64,000 nucleotides of DNA from Stagonosporopsis chrysanthemi. Lineage: Eukaryota > Ascomycota > Dothideomycetes > Pleosporales > Didymellaceae. Positions 57,001-64,000 of this stretch are shown piece by piece. Below the pieces are notes generated by a model that was not told the DNA's origin, made no database searches, and saw only the letters and a list, made by a program, of their open reading frames with translations. Positions within the stretch are counted from its first letter, which is position 1, and the number at the start of each line of letters is the position of its first letter. Both the position numbers and the translations under genes were made by a program. Location of the stretch: positions 94,096 to 158,095 of the forward strand of contig JAFISE010000068.1 in assembly GCA_022560025.1 (NCBI GenBank). The letters are read 5' to 3'.

Positions 57001-58391
57001 GGTGTACTCGGTGACATCTTTGAACACAACAATGCCACCCAGAAAGTCGCCAGTTTCTGGATGTATAACCGGTTCCCCAGTAACCTCGAATACGATACCT
57101 CTTCCGGTGCCAGGCTGTCGCATACCGAGTCGTACCTTCTCTAGACGCTGTTGTTTCCTGACAACTTGCACAATAGGAAAGTCGTCAACGTCAAGAGGTC
57201 GCTGAAAATCCTCCGTCCAAACTTTGAACAGACCGAGGAACGACCGCTGGTCACCAGGGGCATATGTTGCATCCTTGGGTAGCAACCGTAGGAGTGCGTT
57301 GTTCGGGATTCCAAATCCTTCGTCCTTCCACATTGCATAGGCAGGCATATTGATCGAGTTCAGAAGGGCGTCCTTGAGCTGCGTAGCTTTCTGGAAAATC
57401 GTAGTCGTGGAGGTGTTTAGTTCTCCCAGCAGAGGTGGGCCACGCGGTGGAAAGATCGGTTGTTGCATTGTGGGTGTGACGGCCTTTGAGACATTATTGG
57501 AGCTGCTTCCAGATCGTCGGCCAGAAGATGAGCTGGACCCGGAGCTACGGGACTTGCTCATATGCGGTCCGGTGTGGGAGCGATTTACCACGCGGCTCGA
57601 AGGGCGCGATGTTGTCACTGAATGTGTAGTTGTGGCACTAGTAAAGGTCAATGTGAAGTACTGAGTATCTTCTATCCTCCACATAGAAATAATACAGGTC
57701 GCTTGGAAAGCATTGTGCTGTGAATGCTTCTTGTCTTTTTTTGTTATAGTACCGCCTGGGCCTCGCGAGAGTGGCGACACAACCACTTCCACTGAAACAT
57801 CATGTACGGTTGTCCGCGCCAAGTTCGTGGTGCTTAGTGGAGGTAGCGGAGGATTCGATGGGGAAGATGCTCGTCCATTCGCTGAAGGCGCTGTAGGGGT
57901 TGTGTTACCACTCTCCAGTTGATCGTCTTCTTCCTCTGCTGCACTGTTCGTCTCGGCATCGTTCACCACACAATCCAGAAAATCCTTGAAGTCATGTCAG
58001 CGATGGTAGAATGGTCTCCGTCTACGTTGCCACACACCTCCCAGGACACCAGCAGTGGAGACCCATTTTGCAGAATGTCGATCCCTAGTTCACCCATCGT
58101 CTTGTCTTGCAGAACTTCAGATATAGAGAAGTCATGGTAAGCGGTGCTTTCAAAATCGATACCTAGCAGACGACCCATAGCCTCGTTGGCGATCACCACG
58201 CTCTTTACAGACGAGAGCACTAAGAGAGGTATAGGAAGGTATTGAAGTGCGGTTAAAGACGCGACCATCGCAGACGGCTGGGACGAGTGTATAGACATCG
58301 AGTCGCTGCTATGTATGGAGCTGGGGGATTTGGGCCGGTCGCTCATTCTGAAGTACCCGCTCTCAGCGTCCTCCGGTTCCTCAGTCATCAT
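54034..58391 (-). CDS. PAS-domain hybrid histidine kinase
   Basis: Cytosolic two-component sensor feeding a phosphorelay. Six exons: 58391-58038, 57984-55205, 55147-54997, 54944-54792, 54733-54692, 54645-54034; introns of 46-58 bp; 1363 aa. An N-terminal PAS-like region (LTALQYLPIPLLVLSSVKSVVIANEAMGRLLGI, in part) and a Ser-rich linker lead to two or three further PAS/PAC units (GGIVVFKDVTEYT, NFMPVMVWTTTPDGL, IGVSMDITELRERE). The H-box is MSHEIRTPIAG with the phospho-His at about 743, then N-box DPGRLRQILTNVLTNSIKF, G-boxes DTGIGI and FGGTGLGLTISK. The receiver domain is spread over exons 2-6, with VVEDNHINQQIA, phospho-Asp at about 1093 in ILMDVQMP, TASAIQGDR and the Lys of LAKPV. A 200-residue disordered tail follows. 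No membrane segment. It may belong with Fos1/TcsA-like kinases, but that is unproven. Confidence 0.94.
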
Positions 58392-59665
58392 GATTAGAAG
58401 CTGTAGTGCGGAGGTCGCAAGGTTCGTAAACTAGGAAATGCGTTGTGAATGGAGCGCGCACTCGGTCCGCAATGGCTGTCGGGAACGGCAGGATAATCCA
58501 GGCCTCTACTAGGTCAACCAAAAGCACTGTAGGGGCGGCGCGAAGCAGACATGTGGGGTGTCGGGCGCAGAGAAGAGCTCCGGGAGTGCAGAAGAGCGAG
58601 GATTGTTCTTCGAGAGGGGAGCGTGACCGCAAAGTGTTTGTCGATGCGCAACTCGGCGGCGAGTTGCGGCTGTTCTAGATTCGGATGCTGGTGGCAGATC
58701 AGTGGCTCGGCAGCTGTTCTAGGCCACCCAGGAGTAAGGAGGTCGCAGTCGGTGTGTATGCGGTGGTCTTTGGCTTATTTGCAGCTGCGTCGTCGGTCGT
58801 GCGTGCGCGAAGTGATGTTGACAGGAACGACCCGCGCAACAGGCACGAGTTGGATGTCAAACTATCTGTGGTGCGGAAGCAAAGCAGCCAAAGTGGTTCT
58901 AGAACGTCGCACCGTCGGGCGCTGCCAGACGAAATGACGTTTGCGCGCGGGCGAAGACATGTTGAAGGGCCTATGGTGGGGTCGAGGAGAGACATCCGTC
59001 ACTCACGATTCGAATGCAGAAGCACTCGCTGAGGGTGAAACTGGGGACAACTCCATATAGTTTCCAAGGCCCACCGATCTACGCCGATCACTGTGATGTT
59101 TTTCAAGATTTGTGGCCTTGAGGCCCATCAGGGCATGAGAAGTGCTCCTAGTAGACAGCAAATAATCCGTTGCACCCATCCGGAGAATTTTCCTAGAGAG
59201 TTTCTGCCCTTCTTGCTTGCAAACGAAGGGTTTTACAACGAATCAAACACCTTTGGCCGTAATAGGAGCATCCCTGCTCGCCTGTGAACCATTCGATGCA
59301 TCTTGCATCGGCGGCCTTATCCGACGACAGCCTTGCACAAAGTGCGCACTGCGCATGTCTGCAAGGCTGCATGCGGGCAATGCACGTTAACATGCAGGCA
59401 GATCACGGGCAAGTTTTGGATTCGAAACACACAATTGTGGCCGGAGTGATCTTGCAAGTGAAGTGATGGTGGTTACTTTGGTAGCTACTGCGGAGTGTTT
59501 GTTAGCACGTGACTACACACTGAGTCTTGGCAACTGACTTGACAACTCGAATAACAGCTGTCTTTCTCGATAGGCAACACCATCGAGGCCCCCCTGACAC
59601 TGAAGTCCACTAGGATACGTCCAAAGTATCCATCTATAAGCTTCGACGTACCCTGACCCGCCAAA
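58392..59665. promoter_or_regulatory. Divergent upstream region of histidine kinase and YOS1 genes
   Basis: About 1.27 kb between two outward-facing start codons. It must hold both promoters. A 115-codon plus-strand frame at 58685-59032 starts with ATG and has one hydrophobic stretch, but it has no recognised domain and I do not call it. Confidence 0.45.
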
Positions 59666-60221
59666 ATGTTCACTTTCGGCCTCGGTGGCCTCTTCTACGG
59701 TGAGATGTCAATACCACTCCCACCTTTAGCGGCCGCTAATTGTATGCGCAGTCATTGTTCTCCTCATCAACGCGATAGCTATTCTCTCCGAAGACCGATT
59801 CCTCGCACGCAGTACGTCGCCCTCCCGCACACATATCAACGAACCCCACCACCCCTCCTGCCAGCGCTCCCGGCGTGAATCTCAATCCATGGCAGCCATG
59901 CACCAAACGTCCTACGCTACATGATACAGCCTGACACTGGATGATGCTGACTTCGCATGATAGTTGGCTGGACCGCCGGCGCCACTGATCCGGGTTTCGG
60001 GCAACGGGACGATGCAAGCGTGAAGGCACGGTTAATAAATCTGGTTTCCTCAGTACGGACACTCATGAGAAGTACGGCGACACCCTCTCCATGACACACG
60101 ACGCTGTAGCACACGAAAACGCCAAGTGCAGGAGACACTAGAACACCTTACTGACATGGCCGCAGTACCACTCATGTTCATCAACACGCTCATGATAGTC
60201 TATCTGCTAGTCCTCGGTTGA
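59666..60221 (+). CDS. YOS1: Yos1-like ER-Golgi transport protein
   Basis: Small integral membrane protein of the Yip1-Yif1 complex needed for ER-to-Golgi vesicle traffic. Four exons: 59666-59699, 59752-59811, 59964-60071, 60166-60221; introns of 52, 152 and 94 bp; 85 aa. All exons are too short to show as long open frames. The joined protein begins MFTFGLGGLFYVIVLLINAI, continues AILSEDRFLARIGW, then a hydrophilic loop with VKARLINLVSSVRTLMRIPL, and ends MFINTLMIVYLLVLG. Two membrane helices, SEDRFLARIGW and RTLMRIPL are the family hallmarks. Every joint keeps frame, and the length matches yeast Yos1 (87 aa). Confidence 0.92.
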
Positions 60222-60814
60222 ACGGCGCGCACACACGTAAAAGCATTCAAGCACGGCGTTCAAGGGTGGGTATTAGCATGGCCAGGAACAGGACTCCAAC
60301 GCGCCCAGAAGACATGGGGACATGGTGCCGGCCTGTGCGCTGTTCGAGTCCACGATTGAAGTAATGGACCGCCGGCACAAAGCGCGACGGGCTCTTGCGT
60401 TACAGCCACTGGCGACTCGAGAGGCTCCGGGGTGCCGCAGGCCAGCTTTGGAGCTGCCGGGCGCATGGGTTGGTTGAGGGCATTACCAGTCCCGTAGCGT
60501 GAAAGAACAAAGGCTCAGAATCCCACTCACAGCCGTCCCATAAACACCCCCGATGAGAAATACAATTCAATCAACTCTTCCCTCAACCTCATATGAACAG
60601 AAAACAGCACCCCACCAACCCACGTCTAAACACACCGTTGAAACCAACACCGCCACCTGTCTCACCAGCACCGTGCTGCCATCAACAACACAGCCCACAT
60701 CCCACGCACAACCCCCCTACACACATAATCCCCACACAGCTTCAAAAAGAGAAGAGAAACTGCTCAAACAGTGTGTCCTCACGGCCATTCATTCTTGCGA
60801 GGCACCATGCCTTA

Positions 60815-60873
60815 TCTATCCATCCATCCATTCATCCATCCATCTACCCATCTACCCATCTACCCATCCATCC
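60815..60873. repeat. Imperfect CATC/CTAC tetranucleotide microsatellite
   Basis: About 59 bp of mostly CATC units with a middle block of three CTACCCAT octamers. It lies in the convergent intergenic region after YOS1. Confidence 0.85.
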
Positions 60874-61110
60874 CGACTCCTCCTCACATCCAGATCCCCC
60901 GATCCCAGGCCCAGCACAGAAGACGGGCAGAGAAAGTGCAGGAGCACAGGAGATGGATGGGTTAGGTAGGTGCGTAGGTAGGTGCGTGCGTGGGTAGTAC
61001 AACACGGTACGTCTTGCGTGGATTGCGTGGATTGGGGGGGGTGAAGGTCTGCTGCTGCGGTCAGAGGTAGTTATGGGGGCAAGTACGTAGTTATGTATGT
61101 GCAAGAAAAA

Positions 61111-61152
61111 ATACGCAATACGCAATACGCAATACGCAATACGCAATACGCA
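61111..61152. repeat. Heptanucleotide repeat (ATACGCA)6
   Basis: Six perfect copies of a 7-bp unit. The unit is not a known fungal telomere repeat, and the surrounding sequence holds ordinary genes on both sides, so it is read as an interstitial microsatellite. Confidence 0.93.
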
Positions 61153-61519
61153 AATGACAGAGGACTGTTCCTTTGGTGTGCCTACTACATACATACATAC
61201 ATGTGTGTATGCATACGTGTGTACATACATGCGAGCGACGACAGGGCTCCTTGAGCCGCGGAACTGCGCGCGCCGCGTCTTTTTGCAGTGCAGCTGGAAA
61301 TTATACCGATGCAATGGGGGGTACTGACAACAACGCTGCGCCCCTCCCTCCCCCCCCTTCCTCCGCCACCGCGCTGCAGCTGCAGCAGCAACGTGCTGCG
61401 AAACGCGTGTATGCACGAATCGAACCTAACCGAACCGCACCAAACCGCCTCCCGGTGCGAATACACACGGGCCCGACTTTTGCACCGCATCGACAAGCAG
61501 GGGGTGCGTCTTCCAGAAC

Positions 61520-63990
61520 CTAAAACTTGAACACGCTCTTCTTCCGCCCCAGCCCGTGGCCCTTGGGCTCGTCTGCACTGGCGCCCCCCTCATCCGCATG
61601 CGCATGCGCATCGCTCTTATCCTTGTTGGCGCTCCAGAACTTGGGCTTGCCCTTGAGGCTCATGCTGCTGTGCCTGAAGCGGCTGAGGCCCGAGGCCTTG
61701 CCCAGCGCGCCCGCACCGCCATTGGCGCCCTCTTTCTGCGGCGGCGCAGAAGAGGCAGCCGCCGACGACGACGTCGACGAGTCCTCGGTGCCGCGCTTCT
61801 TGAGCTCCTCGGCGGCCGTCTCCTTGGACGCGGCGAGCGCGGCGTGCAGTTCTTCCTCCTGGCGCTTGTAGTTGTTGCGGCGCTGCTGTTCCATTTCCTT
61901 GCGCTTCTGCTTTGCCTGGGCCTCGAGTTCTTTTTCGGCGGCCTTGCGCTCTTTTTCTTCGGCTTTGTTCTTTTTGCCAAAGAGGCCCAGGCCCGCGTTG
62001 CTCTTTTTAGGGCCCAGCGCGGGGATGTTGGTGCTGACGTGTTCGACGGGGTGGGTGTGCTCGGTGGCGTTGAGTGCGGGTGCGGTCGCGGCGTGGTTTA
62101 GACTTGCAAACTGGTCTTCTTCTTCTATCGTGGGTGTCTGTGCTACGGAGGGGTGGTGAGAGTGGCCGGCGCCGTTCGGGAAGCCGTTCGTCTTTGGCGA
62201 TGTAGCGCTGACGGTCACGGCTTCAGGGTTGAGTTCCGATGCTTGTTTCGCAGCAGCCTCGCGAGCATCGGCTTCTTGCTCTTTCATCATGGCTTCTTCG
62301 GTTGTCTCTTGGTAGAAGAGGACATAGGCGCAGGCAAGGACGTTTTCCCCGCCAAAGAAGTTGCGCACATAGGCCTTGTCGACGGGTTCGACCATCTCGT
62401 CGTCGAACAGGAGCCAGCCACGGTCTTGGGTCTTGATGATGGACACATAGTGGCCGTGATAAGGGCCTCCTCCGATGTGAACAACGATGGCGTACAGTTC
62501 GTATAGTCGGTCGGGGTCTTCGGCGTCGTCGGTGGTGTTGAAGAGGCGGAGATAGTACGGGTATACGACGCGGTGGAAAAGCTTCTGCAGCCGCTGCAGA
62601 TCTTCCGTATACTTGAAACGCTTTAAGTGCAGCGCTAAGATCTTCGGTAACCGTTTGATCTTCATTCGTTTTTCCGCTTCCTGCAAGCCTCCGCAGTTGT
62701 CGCAGTGGAACTTGTTACGCTCGCACAGCATCTCTTCTTCTGAGAACTTCCGCAGACAGCTGGTCACCGACGAGTGCTGCTCGAGGTCCACGGACAAGTC
62801 GAGGAACGCTTCGTCCCTCTGAGAGGTATTTTCGCACGTCAGACATCGCGTCTCGGATGTCAGTGTGCCTTCGAACAGCTCGTGTACCCATCCAGTGTTG
62901 TTGTTGTGGTTCGTTGCTGGTGCCACTACGCCGTTGGGCTCAGTCTCGCCGACTTCTGATATGCGTGACTTGGAGAACTGCTCGACATTCTCGACGACTT
63001 CGTTCAACAGCAGGTTCAGGAACTCATGTGCGTCTTGGTGCATGGGTGTGCGGAACATCTCGTTGTCTCGACGCAGGATCTCGAGGAACTTGTGCGGGCT
63101 TACCACGCCCATGCGCGAGCGGTGTGCGATGACAGCCTCGAAGATGTCCTTGAGTGAGGTGAAGAGCGACTCTGACATGCCGTAGGCGGTGGAGTTCTCG
63201 TAGTCCATGGTCAGGACGGGGCCGGCTGCCAGGGCCTGTTTCTTCTTGTACTCGGGCGAGTCCTTGTTGTCTTCGGGCTTGGGGGGCTGCCCGGGGGCGC
63301 CGGGGGTGGTGGCGGGCTTCGCTGGGGCCTTTGCGGTCGGGCTCGACAGCGAGTTGCGGCCGGTGGGCGAGAGGGCCGACTGAGGGCCATTCTGCAGGTT
63401 TGTGTTGATGCGCGGGAGGGACGGGGGGCGCTCGAGGGACTCGGGGGCGGAGCGGGCGGGGAAGTTGATGACCTGCTCCCGGAAGGGCACCGAGTAGTAG
63501 AGACACTGCACGACCGAGTTGCAGTAGCTGGCGCGGAGGTCAGTGGGGGCCGGGGCAGCAGGCAGGAGGGATGGAGGCAGGAGGGATGGAGGCAGGAGGG
63601 ATGGAGGCAGGAGGGACGGAGGCAGGAGGGATGGAGGCAGGAGGGATGGAGGCAGGCAGGGCGCGGGCAGGGCGCGGGCACATACCAGGTGCTTCCAAAC
63701 TGCGGGCGTGGCCGTGTTAGCAGGCACTCGTTGCAGTGGCGGCGGCTGCGGGCGCACTCACATTCTCAAAGCCAAAGAACTTGTCGCTGCCGTCGCCGCG
63801 CAGAGGCCCGGCGTTGGCCAGCAGCTTCTCCAGCGGCGTCGGCTCGGGCGCGTTGGGGTCCTTCTTCGCGACCGGGTGGCCAGCGGCTGGGCTGGCCGGG
63901 GCCTGCAGCGGCGTCAGTACGCGTTGCACCGCGCGGGGCCGCGGGGGCACTCACAGCGCCCGACTTGAGGCGGCCGAAGAACGAGCTCAT
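61520..63990 (-). CDS. creB: Ubiquitin-specific protease, CreB type (USP12/46 family)
   Basis: Removes ubiquitin from proteins; CreB takes part in carbon catabolite repression in Aspergillus. Four exons: 63990-63955, 63902-63762, 63699-63686, 63527-61520; introns of 52, 62 and 158 bp; 732 aa. The third exon is only 14 nt. Joined, the Cys box reads DGSDKFFGFENFGSTCYCNSVVQCLYYSVPFRE, with catalytic Cys at about 64 split between exons 3 and 4 and the oxyanion Asn at the end of exon 2. Further blocks: HQDAHEFLNLLLNEV, zinc-binding CLTCEN...CDNCGG, LALHLKRFKY, and the His box GGGPYHGHYVSI...WLLFDDEMVEPV. The C-terminal third is a Lys/Glu/Ala-rich coiled coil, then RFRHSSMSLKGKPKFW and GRKKSVFKF, as in CreB. 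Reading the 158-bp intron as coding gives a false repetitive N-terminus. Confidence 0.93.
63561..63650. repeat. 15-bp minisatellite inside a deubiquitinase intron (6 copies)
   Basis: Six head-to-tail copies of GGCAGGAGGGATGGA (one with C for T), then a degenerate partial copy. On the transcribed (minus) sense the unit is almost all pyrimidine. It fills most of intron 3 of the creB-like gene and stays open in one frame because 15 is divisible by three. Confidence 0.93.
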
Positions 63991-64000
63991 GGCGGCAGCT

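Larger units (their letters stand above)
60222..61519. other. Intergenic region rich in microsatellites
   Basis: About 1.3 kb between the stops of the convergent YOS1 and deubiquitinase genes. It holds a CATC/CTAC tetranucleotide array (60815-60873), TAGG/TGCG runs near 60965-60995, a heptamer array (61111-61152) and a CATA-type run near 61187-61230. No gene or RNA is supported; the repeats create misleading open frames. Confidence 0.6.

Noticed and set aside
58685..59032. 115-codon plus-strand frame with one hydrophobic stretch
   Set aside because: It lies in the histidine kinase upstream region with no domain; conservation evidence would be needed.
61111..61152. Possible telomere repeat
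   Set aside because: The ATACGCA unit is not a telomere motif, only six copies exist, and genes continue on both sides.
63528..63757. Open frame continuing upstream of the deubiquitinase core with a Leu/Pro-Ser repeat N-terminus
   Set aside because: It is translation of the minisatellite intron; splicing via the 14-nt exon restores the conserved Cys box, which the unspliced frame lacks.

Overview
The window is a stretch of a filamentous ascomycete (Pezizomycotina) nuclear genome. The evidence is fungal-specific gene families (class IV chitin synthase, fungal SLC6 transporter, hybrid histidine kinase, GT34 mannan-type glycosyltransferase, CreB-type deubiquitinase, AspRS-DUF2156 fusion), GT-AG introns mostly 46-62 bp long, and few introns per gene. 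A member of the Dothideomycetes would fit, but I cannot fix the lineage from the sequence alone. I find 22 complete protein-coding genes plus one cut by the left edge. No rRNA, tRNA, CRISPR array or convincing transposon was seen. Most genes are split by introns, so exon joints were worked out by hand and are given in each entry.

Layout. 1-2.5 kb: 5' part of an unassigned gene (minus), then a GC-rich gap with a 111-bp near-pure poly-G tract. 2.6-10.6 kb: class IV chitin synthase (minus) and, head-to-head across 2.2 kb, a Sel1-repeat SKT5/CHS4-type activator with a C-terminal CAAX box (plus). 11.7-15 kb: Aro8-type aminotransferase, TMEM14 family protein, OST2/DAD1. 15.2-19 kb: F-box-like protein and a CYP53-type P450. 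19.8-28 kb: erdS (ergosteryl-aspartate synthase), questin-oxidase-like gene, alpha-tubulin. 28.7-39.2 kb: MscS-type channel with EF-hand, GT34 glycosyltransferase, GRF zinc-finger protein, SLC6 transporter. 40-46 kb: copper P-type ATPase, TFIIS, Eaf6. 48-58.4 kb: FlbC-like C2H2 factor with a 4.8-kb gene-free upstream region, then a PAS hybrid histidine kinase. 59.7-64 kb: YOS1, a microsatellite-rich gap, and a CreB-like deubiquitinase.

Functional themes. Several genes act on the cell envelope or secretory path: chitin synthase and its activator, sterol aspartylation, GT34, OST2, YOS1, the mechanosensitive channel and the copper pump. Others are regulatory: histidine kinase, CreB, the C2H2 factor, TFIIS and Eaf6. 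Nothing shows that the window is one cluster; most genes look like housekeeping. The most notable points are the chitin synthase/activator divergent pair, the erdS fusion, the three-exon assembly of the CreB active site around a minisatellite intron, and the poly-G tract.
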